From: JAYODW01 sp038116745
GTDB lineage: Bacteria > Pseudomonadota > Gammaproteobacteria > Ga0077536
Reading direction: 5' to 3'
Assembly: GCA_038116745.1 (NCBI GenBank)
Contig: JAYODW010000005.1
Coordinates: forward strand, 1-64,000
Length of the DNA stretch: 64,000 bases
Under the pieces are notes generated by a model, which was not told the origin of the DNA, did not search any database, and was given only the letters and a program-made list of their open reading frames with translations. Positions within the stretch are counted from its first letter, which is position 1; each line of letters begins with the position of its first letter. The translations under genes and the position numbers were made by a program. Positions 42,611 to 51,265 of the stretch are shown here, one piece after another.

Positions 42611-43618
42611 GTGCCGCCCCGCCAGAACGCGGCGGTCAGCGAACCCGACCGGACTGAGCTAGCAGACCTCATGACCGTAGACGTTGTCTCCTTCTACCGC
42701 TTCTGCCAGCTGAGCGCGCCAGAGGTACTGGCCGCCAAACTGCGCGAGCGCGCCATGTATCTCGAACTCCACGGCACCGTGTTGCTGGGAGAGGAAGGGA
42801 TCAACGCCACTCTTGCAGGGCGACAGCCAGCCCTGGGCCGGTTTCTAGAGCTACTCGACAGCGAGATATCGCTTGAGACCGTCAACCTACGCTGGACGCA
42901 GGCAGACCGTTTGCCCTTCCGCCGGCTGAAAGTCCGCGTTAAGCCGGAAATCGTGACTCTGGGCATTGACGGTGTTTCCCCGCTGGCCCGTTCCGGCAGG
43001 CACCTGTCGCCCACGCAATGGAACGATCTCGCGAGTTCCGCTGACGTATTCCTGCTCGATACCAGGAACGCCTACGAAGTTCGCATAGGCACTTTCACCG
43101 GCGCCAGGAACCCGCGGATCGACAATTTCCGCGAATTTCCCCGCGCTGTCTCTGAGCTGGCAATTCCCAAAGACCAGCCCATAGCCATGTTCTGTACCGG
43201 TGGGATCCGCTGCGAAAAAGCCAGTGCCTATATGCTCGAGCGGGGATTCCAGGAGGTCTATCAGCTGCATGGCGGAATTCTGGCGTACCTCGAAGCGATG
43301 CGCGGTGCGGAATCACTCTGGCAGGGAGACTGTTTTGTGTTTGACGATCGCGTCGCAATCGGTGCAGACCTCGCCCCCTCGGAATATGAGCTTTGCCCCG
43401 GCTGTCGCGGACCGGTCGGCGCCGCCGAGCGGGCCGCGCCCGGCTACATATCAGGCGTCTGCTGTCCGCATTGCCACGAGTATCGAGACGCCTCGCAGCG
43501 AAGCGCTGCTGAAGAACGCCGGCGACAGATTGAGCTCGCCGAACGTGCCGGCAGAGTTCACCTCGGCGCTCAGGAATCGGGGGCCTCTGGAGAACCTCCG
43601 CAGCCATCCGAGCGCTGA
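42611..43618 (+). CDS. trhO: tRNA uridine-34 hydroxylase TrhO (YceA/UPF0176 family)
   Basis: A 335-residue rhodanese-type protein. The N-terminal YRFCQLSAPEVLAAKLRERAMYLELHGTVLLGEEGINATLAG is diagnostic of the family. The rhodanese domain carries LLDTRNAYEVRIGTFTGARN and the active Cys in MFCTGGIRCEKASAYM. The C-terminus has a Cys-rich patch, CPGCRGPV and CCPHCHE. TrhO hydroxylates U34 with O2 to ho5U, the precursor of cmo5U. It follows cmoA by 7 bp. Start GTG 42611 or ATG 42671 (MTVDVVSFYRF), the latter closer to the family N-terminus. Confidence 0.93.
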   Translation: MPPRQNAAVSEPDRTELADLMTVDVVSFYRFCQLSAPEVLAAKLRERAMYLELHGTVLLGEEGINATLAGRQPALGRFLELLDSEISLETVNLRWTQADRLPFRRLKVRVKPEIVTLGIDGVSPLARSGRHLSPTQWNDLASSADVFLLDTRNAYEVRIGTFTGARNPRIDNFREFPRAVSELAIPKDQPIAMFCTGGIRCEKASAYMLERGFQEVYQLHGGILAYLEAMRGAESLWQGDCFVFDDRVAIGADLAPSEYELCPGCRGPVGAAERAAPGYISGVCCPHCHEYRDASQRSAAEERRRQIELAERAGRVHLGAQESGASGEPPQPSER

Positions 43619-43621
43619 ATA

Positions 43622-44224
43622 TCAGCTCAGGTAGTTTTCCAGCAGCGCGGCAATTTCCGCAGCACTGAACGCAGGCCCGCCCTCGGGAAACCACAGCAGA
43701 CGTTTGTCGAGAATCAGCGCGGCAATCCGCGCACCGTCAAAAAACCCGTTTTCATCACGGCACTGATCAGGAAATTTTGTAACCAGTGCCAGCGCTGCCC
43801 CGAGCGTACGCTCGCGGTCAGCGGATTGGTCCGCACCGCTCATCGCCTGCGGGTCCCGCATCACCGGCGGCAGAACGCTCAGGATGAAGTCCAGCACGCG
43901 CGCCAGAGGCTCTGGCAGTGCGATGCCCTGCTCCCGCGCCCAGTGGCGGATGCGTGCCGGCGTTATCTGCGCATCCGGTCGGCAGTTGAGACCGGCCGAG
44001 ATGAGCTGCAGCAATGCGTCGGCCGACTGCTGCAGCTCCTGCGCCTCGACATGATGCTGCCAGGCAGCCGGATCGACGCCGACCAGCAGCGGCAGCGCTT
44101 CCCGGCCAAGACTCCAGCTATCGCTCTTGCACCAGTGTTCGTAGAGCTGTTGATACGCCACGGCGCCGGAGGTTATATCGAGACCTGTACGCAGCCGGGC
44201 AAACAGTGATTCGACGTCAGACAT
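43622..44224 (-). CDS. Uncharacterised protein
   Basis: A 200-residue soluble, mostly helical protein without signal peptide or recognisable motif. ATG 44224 (MSDVESLFARLRTGLD) is preferred over an upstream start at 44263. A Trp/His patch, DPAAWQHHVEAQELQQSADALLQ, and the C-terminal LLWFPEGGPAFSAAEIAALLENYLS are the most distinctive parts. Third on the minus strand after the kinase and sugar dehydrogenase genes, 72 bp downstream of the latter. Function unknown. Confidence 0.6.
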   Translation of the reverse strand: MSDVESLFARLRTGLDITSGAVAYQQLYEHWCKSDSWSLGREALPLLVGVDPAAWQHHVEAQELQQSADALLQLISAGLNCRPDAQITPARIRHWAREQGIALPEPLARVLDFILSVLPPVMRDPQAMSGADQSADRERTLGAALALVTKFPDQCRDENGFFDGARIAALILDKRLLWFPEGGPAFSAAEIAALLENYLS

Positions 44225-44296
44225 GCGCGCTGACCAACAGGGAAGACAGCGCTCCAGACGCATGTCTCACGTTTGCGCTGTGCCGCCGGTAGGAGC

Positions 44297-45409
44297 TCAT
44301 GGCGAGCGATAGGTCACCCGATAGATCTGATCTGCCTGATCATCAGAAATCAGCAGCGCTCCGTCTGCGGTCATAGCAAAATCCACCGGTCGCCCCCAGT
44401 TGGATTCCCCCTGCTTCCAGCCGGTAATAAAAGGCTCATAGCTGAGCACTTCACCGGTCTCCGACAGTTTGGCCATCATCACCCGATAGCCAGACTTACG
44501 ACTTCGATTCCAGGAGCCATGCTCGGCCACGAACAAGGCACCCTGATAGCCGGGCGGGAACTGCTCCCCGCGATAAAACTCCAGCCCCAGAGGCGCAACG
44601 TGTGCGCCGAGAGCGAGTGCCGGCGGCACGAACGTCTGACCCTGCCCCCGGTCACCGAACTCGGGATCGGCTATGTCCTGTCCGTGGACGTAGGGAAATC
44701 CGAAGTGCAGTCCGGCGGTCGGCGCACGGTTCAGCTCGCACGGCGGGCGATCGTCGCCCAGCCAGTCGCGTCCGTTGTCACCAAACCAGAGCTCGGTCGT
44801 CCCCGGCCGCCAATCAAAGCCGACGGTGTTGCGGATCCCCCGCGCAAACATGCGCACATCACCGCCGTCGGCAGTCATGCTCAGGAGCCCGGCAAAAGGC
44901 GGATCAGGCGCGCAGACATTGCACGGCGCCCCGACCGGGACATAGAGACGACCGTCGGGGCCGAAGGCAATGAACTTCCAGCCGTGATGTTTTTTATCCG
45001 GCAGCTGGTCGTAAACAATCTCAGGAGCGCCTGGAGAAGACAGCCTGTCCTCGATCGCGGGAAACCTGAGGACGCGATTCACCTCGGCGACGTAAAGGTC
45101 CCCAGCCCGGAACGCCACACCGCTGGGCATGAAAAGATCCTGAACCACAACATGCTGCGTTTCGGCATAGCCATCGTTATCAAGATCGCGTAGCGCATAC
45201 ACCCTGCCAGCGCGCCTTGAGCCCACGAACAGGGTGCCATCGGGCGAGAGCGCAAGTTGCCGGGCGTTGCCGACGTTACGTGCATAAATCGAGATGGAGA
45301 AACCGTCCGGCAGCTCCAGCTGTTCGAGCGGCTCTGCGCACGCAGTCGTAACCAGACCGAGCAGGGCAAGCCCGATCAGGCGCAGTCGGAACCTGCCGCA
45401 GCGCTGCAT
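44297..45409 (-). CDS. PQQ-dependent-type sugar (sorbosone/aldose) dehydrogenase, exported
   Basis: A 370-residue beta-propeller protein with an N-terminal signal (RLIGLALLGLVTTAC). The Cys at 24 could be a lipid site, but the box TTAC is not ideal. Blade motifs include LELPDGFSISIYARNVGNARQLALSPDGTLFVGSR, KKHHGWKFIAFGPDGRLYVPVGAPCNVC, GDNGRDWLGDDRPPCELNR and LFVAEHGSWNRS. Members oxidise aldoses with PQQ in the periplasm. ATG 45409 is chosen; the upstream in-frame extension overlaps the kinase gene. It follows the kinase by 8 bp, so is probably co-transcribed. Confidence 0.83.
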   Translation of the reverse strand: MQRCGRFRLRLIGLALLGLVTTACAEPLEQLELPDGFSISIYARNVGNARQLALSPDGTLFVGSRRAGRVYALRDLDNDGYAETQHVVVQDLFMPSGVAFRAGDLYVAEVNRVLRFPAIEDRLSSPGAPEIVYDQLPDKKHHGWKFIAFGPDGRLYVPVGAPCNVCAPDPPFAGLLSMTADGGDVRMFARGIRNTVGFDWRPGTTELWFGDNGRDWLGDDRPPCELNRAPTAGLHFGFPYVHGQDIADPEFGDRGQGQTFVPPALALGAHVAPLGLEFYRGEQFPPGYQGALFVAEHGSWNRSRKSGYRVMMAKLSETGEVLSYEPFITGWKQGESNWGRPVDFAMTADGALLISDDQADQIYRVTYRSP

Positions 45410-45417
45410 CACCCGCG

Positions 45418-46713
45418 TTAAAGTCCCTGCGACACCTGTTCCGTGGTGTCTGACAGGCGATGGATCAGCGTGCGCAGAAAAACTTTCAGGAACCTTACCT
45501 GACAGTTGAGCGACACCTGGCTGATGACGGCGGAGTTGATCTTGATAACCGCTGTTTGCCCCTGGGAGAGAATCGTTGCTGTCCGCTTTGTCTTGGCCAG
45601 ATAACCGATTTCCCCGAAGCAATCCCCGGCATTCAGAATGCGCAGGTCTCTGGCGTTCTTGCGCACCACAACCTGCCCGCGAACAATGATGTAGAAAGAG
45701 TCATCAAGCTCTCCTTCCTTGATGATCTCCTCGTTGCCAGCGTACTCCTGCCATTTGCTGGCGCGCACAATTTCCCAGACCTCAGCATCCGGGAAACCCT
45801 CGAAAAACCTGAGTTGTTTGACCGCGTTGAACTGCTCCTGCTCGGAGATATTCTCTCGCGGTGCCTCGAGCAGGGCGTCGAACGCGCGACTCAGATCAGA
45901 GGCCAGCTCCATACCCATCTGGTAACGCTCCTCGCAATTCTTAGCCAGAGCGCGGCTGACGATCCGCGAGAGCTCCTGCGGGATTTCCGAGCGCACTTCG
46001 CATACGTCCAGAGCCTCCTCATTCAGGATCCGATGCACCAGTCGGGAAAAGGACTCTGCGGCAAAGGGATGTTTGCCCGTAAGCAGCTCGTACATGACCA
46101 GACCGAGAGAAAAGAGATCGGTCTGGTTTGTCACATAGTCCTCTGAAATCTGCTCAGGAGACATGTAGCGAGGAGAGCCCATGAGGCCGGTTGGCATGGT
46201 CTCAGTGCCGTCGAGCTTTTTCAGATGAGCGATACTGAAATCACCGATTTTCACGTCGAGGTCCTGGGTCACCAGGATATTCGTCGGCTTGATGTCGCGG
46301 TGGACCACACCCTGCTTGTGCGCGTAGTCGAGCGCTTTACTGCATTTGAAAATGATCTCGACCACTTTCTCCAGCGGCAGCAGAGCATCCGCTCGACAGT
46401 AAGCTTTGAGCGTCTCTGCGCCCTCGACGAGCTCCATGACGATGTAACAGTTATCGTCATCAACGCCGGCATCATAGATGCCGACGATATTGGGATGCGT
46501 GAGGCGCCCCGCAGTGTGCGCCTCGTTAAAGAACATCTTGCGATAGCGTTCGCCGTTTTCCGGATCATTGAGCTGCTCGGAGTGGGCCAGCTTGATTGCG
46601 ACAGAACGGTCAATATAGGGGTCATGGCCGAGGTAGACCGTGCCCATGCTTCCCCGACCGATCTCGCGGATTACGTCGTATTTCCCGAGCTTACTGGGTG
46701 CGGATTGCGTCAT
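45418..46713 (-). CDS. Ser/Thr protein kinase with C-terminal cyclic-nucleotide-binding-type domain, paralogue 1
   Basis: 431 residues. Kinase domain about 11-275: Gly loop GRGSMGTV (19-26), ATP Lys41, Glu64 in the C-helix, HRDIKPTN (138-145), then DFS (158-160) where DFG is usual, and SPE (185-187). A helical linker follows. A cNMP-binding-fold domain at about 300-425 has FGEIGYLAKTKRTAT (from 366), keeping the phosphate-cassette Arg377. Order is reversed from eukaryotic PKG (kinase first). It may be switched by a cyclic nucleotide. Its twin is across pgi at 48580-49872, colinear to the residue through the kinase domain. A sugar dehydrogenase follows 8 bp downstream. Confidence 0.9.
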   Translation of the reverse strand: MTQSAPSKLGKYDVIREIGRGSMGTVYLGHDPYIDRSVAIKLAHSEQLNDPENGERYRKMFFNEAHTAGRLTHPNIVGIYDAGVDDDNCYIVMELVEGAETLKAYCRADALLPLEKVVEIIFKCSKALDYAHKQGVVHRDIKPTNILVTQDLDVKIGDFSIAHLKKLDGTETMPTGLMGSPRYMSPEQISEDYVTNQTDLFSLGLVMYELLTGKHPFAAESFSRLVHRILNEEALDVCEVRSEIPQELSRIVSRALAKNCEERYQMGMELASDLSRAFDALLEAPRENISEQEQFNAVKQLRFFEGFPDAEVWEIVRASKWQEYAGNEEIIKEGELDDSFYIIVRGQVVVRKNARDLRILNAGDCFGEIGYLAKTKRTATILSQGQTAVIKINSAVISQVSLNCQVRFLKVFLRTLIHRLSDTTEQVSQGL

Positions 46714-46939
46714 GAGCTGAAGGGCGACCGTATCGGAAAAGCTAGCATGCCGCGCTTGCGGCCAGCGCCGGCATGGTAAGCGATAAGACTGAGGCGGGAC
46801 AGCTGCATTTCTGCCGGATCTCGAATCTCGCGCTGACCAGGAACAGCCGCCAGGATTGATGAGCCTCTGCTCTGAAGACTCGTACGCGCGTGCAGCTGTG
46901 GCAGACTGAGCTGCGTTTCGAACACCTGCGAGACACTCA

Positions 46940-48541
46940 ATGAAAACAACCGTTAAAGAGCAGCTCGACGCACTGCTGAAACATGCCGACACGATCCGTT
47001 CCGCAGGAACTTTGTCGTTATTTGCGCGAGAACCGGACCGGCTCGATCGCTTGTGCCATGAAGTTGCCGGCGTCCGCGTCGACTTGAGCAAACAGCTCGT
47101 CGATGCGCAGGCGCTTTCTCAGCTGGTAGCCGCCGCCCAGGCAGCCGGGGTGAATAGCGCCGGTCAGGCGATGCGCGCCGGAGCGCCCATCAACCAGACG
47201 GAACGGCGGGCCGCGTTGCATGTCGCGCTTCGCGCCCACGAAGACTTCCCGGTTTCGAGTGAGGTCGCCGAGGTGCTCTCACGCATGGACGTACTGTGCG
47301 CGCGGGTCATTCAAGGTGTTGCGACAGGCGCCCGCGGCCAGGCATTTTCCGACGTGGTCAACATCGGTATCGGCGGCTCGCACCTGGGGCCTCAGCTGGT
47401 CTGCGAAGCGCTCGGGAACAGAGACTCCAGCGGGCCCCGAGTGCATTTCCTGGCCAATGTGGACGGCGGCGATTGCGCCGATCTGTTTGCCAGACTGGTG
47501 CCGCAAACGACCCTGTTTGTGATCGCGTCCAAATCTTTCACGACCAGCGAAACTCAGCTCAACGCCCGGTCAGCGCGCGCCTGGCTGACGTCCGCCGGCA
47601 TCGCTGACCGCGAGTTGCAGAAGCATTTCATAGCCGTCACCGCGCGCCCGGATCGCGCGCAGGCTTTCGGTATCGCGTCGGAGAATATCTACCCGATGTG
47701 GGACTGGGTGGGGGGGCGTTTCTCGCTCTGGTCGGCCATCGGGCTGCCCGTTGCGCTGCATCTCGGCATGAACACTTTCCGCGCTCTGCTGAGCGGCGCC
47801 GCGGCGATGGACGCACATTTCTTCGACGCTCCATTGGAAGCCAATCTGCCGGTTCTGATGGCGCTGGTGAGCCTGTGGAACGCCTACCACCTCGGTGCTG
47901 GCTCTTATGCCGTCGTGCCCTATGACAACCGTTTACGGTCGCTGCCCGACTATCTCCAACAGCTTGAAATGGAGAGCAATGGAAAAAGCGTGAGCTTCGA
48001 CAACACGCCCCTCGATTGCCACTCTGCTCTGGTCACCTGGGGCGGCCTGGGAACCAACGCACAGCACGCTTTTTTCCAGCTACTGCACCAGGGCACACGG
48101 CTTATCCCAGTCGATTTTGTCGTCGCGCTTACGCACCCAGCCGGACGCGAGGACCATCACGACGCGCTGGTCGCGAATTGTTTCGCGCAGGCGGAAGCAC
48201 TCATGATTGGACGACGCTTCACGCCCGAACCTGCCGACAACAACGGTATAGAGCTCTGGCGCCACCGCGAAAGTCCGGGAAATCGACCCAGTTCGATGAT
48301 CTCCATGCAGGCGCTCACTCCGAGCAGCCTCGGCGCCCTCCTTGCTCTCTATGAGCACAAGACCTTTGTGCAGAGCGTGCTGTGGAATATCAACGCCTTT
48401 GACCAGTGGGGTGTCGAGCTGGGCAAAGAGCTGGCCGATTCGATCCTCGTTGAGCTGCAAGGCGCGGCCGGGGGGTCTTCTTCACGCGACCCATCGACAG
48501 ATGCGCTGATTCGCGCCTATCGGAAAGCACGGGCCGGCTGA
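46940..48541 (+). CDS. pgi: Glucose-6-phosphate isomerase
   Basis: A 533-residue protein of typical bacterial PGI length. The segments VNIGIGGSHLGPQLVCEAL, the signature DWVGGRFSLWSAIGLPVAL (near residue 254), and SLPDYLQQLEMESNGKS with GGLGTNAQHAFFQLLHQGT are diagnostic. Interconverts glucose-6-phosphate and fructose-6-phosphate. It is flanked on both sides by minus-strand kinase genes and no other glycolytic gene is adjacent. Confidence 0.95.
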   Translation: MKTTVKEQLDALLKHADTIRSAGTLSLFAREPDRLDRLCHEVAGVRVDLSKQLVDAQALSQLVAAAQAAGVNSAGQAMRAGAPINQTERRAALHVALRAHEDFPVSSEVAEVLSRMDVLCARVIQGVATGARGQAFSDVVNIGIGGSHLGPQLVCEALGNRDSSGPRVHFLANVDGGDCADLFARLVPQTTLFVIASKSFTTSETQLNARSARAWLTSAGIADRELQKHFIAVTARPDRAQAFGIASENIYPMWDWVGGRFSLWSAIGLPVALHLGMNTFRALLSGAAAMDAHFFDAPLEANLPVLMALVSLWNAYHLGAGSYAVVPYDNRLRSLPDYLQQLEMESNGKSVSFDNTPLDCHSALVTWGGLGTNAQHAFFQLLHQGTRLIPVDFVVALTHPAGREDHHDALVANCFAQAEALMIGRRFTPEPADNNGIELWRHRESPGNRPSSMISMQALTPSSLGALLALYEHKTFVQSVLWNINAFDQWGVELGKELADSILVELQGAAGGSSSRDPSTDALIRAYRKARAG

Positions 48542-48579
48542 GTCCGCCCTGCCTCCCCGACCAACGACGAAACCGGGTT

Positions 48580-49872
48580 TCAGTCCCGCAGTGCTGCCAG
48601 CTCCCGCGTCGTCGCAGACAGACGCGCTGCCAGAGCCGCCGCGAAACGCTTATAAAAGCGCAGCTGGCTGTCGACAGCTACCTGCTCCATCTGGACCGCG
48701 TTCAGGCGGATGAGAGAACTAGGCGCGACCGCCGTAGCCGTCGCGCCAACGTCAAGATCGCCGGTGAAACCACGCTCACCGAAGCAATCGCCCACCTTCA
48801 GCGTGCACGCAGCTCGACCGTTACTGCGCAGCTCAACTTCCCCTGAAACCACCACATAGCAGGAAGCATCCACATCGCTTTCGTTAAGAACGACCTGTCC
48901 CGCTTTGGCGTGCAGCCAGCTGCCCGCGGTCAGGATTTCGCGCACCTCTTCGTCTTCAAAGTCGGCGAAAAAGCTCAGCCTTCTTGCGTCGGCAAAGCGA
49001 CCAGAAACAGAGGCCGACGCAACGCCGCCCAGCTCGAGCGCCAATCTGTCTGCTTCCGCTGCCATTTCCTGACCCGAGCGGAAACGCCTGTTGAGCGGTT
49101 TTTCCAGCGCGTGCAGCACCAGGCTACTCAGCCCTTCCGGCAGCTCAGGTCTCAGGGTGCATAAAGATTCGGGGCGCTCGTTGACTATCTTATGGATGAC
49201 CGCAGAGAAACTGCCGCCGGAAAAGGGGTGCTGACCGGTCAGCAGCTGGTAGGCCACGACGCCAAGCGAGAAAAGATCGGTCTGTGCCGTCACGACATCT
49301 TCGAATATCTGCTCGGGCGACATGTAGCGCGGCGAGCCCACGAAGTGCAGCGGCATGGTCTGACTGTTATCGACCTCCTCAGCGTGGGCGATGCTGAAGT
49401 CGGCAATTTTGACCTCCATATCCACGGTCATGAGGATGTTCGATGGTTTAATGTCCCGATGAACGACGCCACGCTGGTGCGCATAGTCCAGCGCCCGTGC
49501 ACAGCAGGCGATGATTTCCAGCACCTTGTCGACGCTCAGCAGGGTATCCGGCTGACAGTACGCGCGCAGCGTCTCTCCACCTTTGACAAGCTCGCTGACG
49601 ATGTAACAAAGATCATCGTCTATCCCTGCGTCCAGCACGCTCAGGATGTTCGGATGCCGGAGCAATCCTGCGGTATGCGCCTCGTTGAAAAACATATCCC
49701 GCTGACGGGAACCACGAATCGGATCTTTAAGTGATTCCGCCAGGGCCACCTTGAGCGCGACCTCACGACCGATATAAGGGTCAAACGCCGCGTAGACGAC
49801 GCCGGTACCTCCACGGCCGATCTCTTCCCGGACCTCGTACTTTCCCAGCTTCTGCGGTGTTGTGTGTTTCAC
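48580..49872 (-). CDS. Ser/Thr protein kinase with degenerate cyclic-nucleotide-binding-type domain, paralogue 2
   Basis: 430 residues from GTG 49872 (an in-frame ATG at 49926 would add a leader not shared with the twin). Kinase domain matches paralogue 1 position by position: GRGGTGVV (19-26), Lys41, HRDIKPSN (138-145), DFS (158-160), SPE (185-187). The C-terminal cNBD-like domain has FGERGFTGDLDVGAT (from 364); the phosphate-cassette Arg is replaced by Val375, so cyclic-nucleotide binding is doubtful. Either it answers a different ligand or it depends on the twin. Substrates unknown. Divergent from SCO1. Confidence 0.9.
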   Translation of the reverse strand: MKHTTPQKLGKYEVREEIGRGGTGVVYAAFDPYIGREVALKVALAESLKDPIRGSRQRDMFFNEAHTAGLLRHPNILSVLDAGIDDDLCYIVSELVKGGETLRAYCQPDTLLSVDKVLEIIACCARALDYAHQRGVVHRDIKPSNILMTVDMEVKIADFSIAHAEEVDNSQTMPLHFVGSPRYMSPEQIFEDVVTAQTDLFSLGVVAYQLLTGQHPFSGGSFSAVIHKIVNERPESLCTLRPELPEGLSSLVLHALEKPLNRRFRSGQEMAAEADRLALELGGVASASVSGRFADARRLSFFADFEDEEVREILTAGSWLHAKAGQVVLNESDVDASCYVVVSGEVELRSNGRAACTLKVGDCFGERGFTGDLDVGATATAVAPSSLIRLNAVQMEQVAVDSQLRFYKRFAAALAARLSATTRELAALRD

Positions 49873-50065
49873 CTGCCTCACCCGGAACCAACCAACCGTG
49901 GCACAAATCTCAGTGCTATCGTCCACGGCGAAACTGCCAAGCGTCCGACTACTGTCAGCGAAGGTGACCCGTCGATTCGCCGCAGACTAACTGCTGCACC
50001 TTTAAATGTTCGCCAGACATCTCACCGTTTGCAAGGCTTGCCCGAGGTACTCAGGACGGCCCCGG

Positions 50066-50071
50066 TATAAT
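50066..50071 (+). promoter_or_regulatory. TATAAT box 7 nt in front of the SCO1 ATG (possible leaderless mRNA)
   Basis: TATAAT ends 7 nt before the ATG at 50079, so a transcription start at the canonical distance would fall on or beside the start codon. There is no Shine-Dalgarno in between. The geometry matches that in front of the Nudix gene (13082-13087). Confidence 0.4.
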
Positions 50072-50078
50072 CCACGCC

Positions 50079-50720
50079 ATGGCGCTTTCCTCTCGCACCG
50101 GTCTTTTTATTCTCCCGCTGATCGTCGTAGTCGTGGCCTTCTTCGCCGGCGTTGGCGTCTCCCGCTACAACCAGAGCGCTCAGGACCCCGTTGAAGGGCT
50201 TTTGTGGCCCGACCCGCCTGTGCTCAAAGATTTCGCGCTGACTGACCACACTGGTGCCATGCTCTCTTCTGCTCGTCTGCGCGGCCGCTGGTCGCTGATT
50301 TTTTTCGGCTTTACCCATTGCCCCGATGTCTGCCCAACGGCCCTGGAAGCCATGTCCGCCGCACAGCAATCGCTTCGCCAGGAACCGCAGTTCGGGCAGA
50401 CAGGGCAGACGATATTTATCTCTGTTGATCCCGAGCGTGACAGCACCGAGACGCTAGCGAACTACGTCGGCTATTTCTCTCCCGCGATGATCGGGGCCAC
50501 CGGCTCTGTCGACGAATTGAAGGCGCTCACTTCTTCTCTCGGAGTACTGTTCATGAAGATCCCGGGTGAGGGTGCCGAGTACACGGTTGATCATTCAGCC
50601 GGCGTTTTTTTTATCTCCCCAGACCTGCAGTTGCTGAGCGTACTCACCCCTCCGATCACGAAGACCGCACTGCTCGAGCGATTCGAGACCGTCAGCCGCT
50701 TCTACAGTACGCATCTATGA
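50079..50720 (+). CDS. SCO1/SenC copper chaperone
   Basis: A 213-residue membrane-anchored thioredoxin-fold protein. N-terminal TM about residues 7-27 (LFILPLIVVVVAFFAGVGV). The copper site is CPDVC in FFGFTHCPDVCPT and the conserved His in YTVDHSAGVFF; all three ligands are present. SCO proteins load the CuA site of cytochrome c oxidase or act in copper redox homeostasis. First gene of a tight operon with PCuAC and psd (4-bp overlap at 50717-50720). Confidence 0.93.
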   Translation: MALSSRTGLFILPLIVVVVAFFAGVGVSRYNQSAQDPVEGLLWPDPPVLKDFALTDHTGAMLSSARLRGRWSLIFFGFTHCPDVCPTALEAMSAAQQSLRQEPQFGQTGQTIFISVDPERDSTETLANYVGYFSPAMIGATGSVDELKALTSSLGVLFMKIPGEGAEYTVDHSAGVFFISPDLQLLSVLTPPITKTALLERFETVSRFYSTHL

Positions 50721-51265
50721 AACTACCCCCGGTGCCGTCAAACACGCGGAGGCCCTCTTCGTCAGGTCGGACGCGACCCGATTCGGGCACGCTGAAGAAA
50801 GCAACTACGAGACCCTCGCGGACCCGGCTCGGCCGGCACTGCTTATTGGTGCTCGCGTGTCTGGCTTCTACCGTCAACGCCTGTGAGGACCTGCTGATTA
50901 AGAACGGCTGGGTACGCCAGCCACCTCCTGGGATGGATGTCACAGCGGCTTACTTCGTGCTTGAGAACCCCGGCACAGAGGCAATTGATATAACTGGCGT
51001 GACCAGTGACGCGTTCGCTCAGGCCATGTTCCATCGGACCAGCGTTATGGACGGCCGCAGCAGCATGCAGTATCTCGCTCAGATACGCGTGAACGCGGGC
51101 TCACAATTTGTTGCTTCACCGGGCGCCTTCCATCTGATGCTGACGGGTTTGCGCGGGTCTTATCAGCAGGGCGAGGAGATCGAAATGCGCTTGGAATGTG
51201 CTCGAGGTCCAGCCCTGCTGATGCGTCTTCCGGTCCGGCCAACGGAACCTGACGAGCGCCAATGA
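50717..51265 (+). CDS. PCu(A)C copper chaperone
   Basis: A 182-residue protein with the complete copper motif H-x10-M-x21-H-x-M, exactly spaced (HRTSVMDGRSSM, then 21 residues, then HLM). The family delivers Cu(I) to SCO or to CuA. A hydrophobic stretch (about 41-55) is the likely signal anchor, but it is preceded by about 40 charged residues, longer than usual, so the real start may be downstream. ATGA overlaps with both neighbours argue that the annotated start is used. Middle gene of SCO1-PCuAC-psd. Confidence 0.9.
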   Translation: MKLPPVPSNTRRPSSSGRTRPDSGTLKKATTRPSRTRLGRHCLLVLACLASTVNACEDLLIKNGWVRQPPPGMDVTAAYFVLENPGTEAIDITGVTSDAFAQAMFHRTSVMDGRSSMQYLAQIRVNAGSQFVASPGAFHLMLTGLRGSYQQGEEIEMRLECARGPALLMRLPVRPTEPDERQ

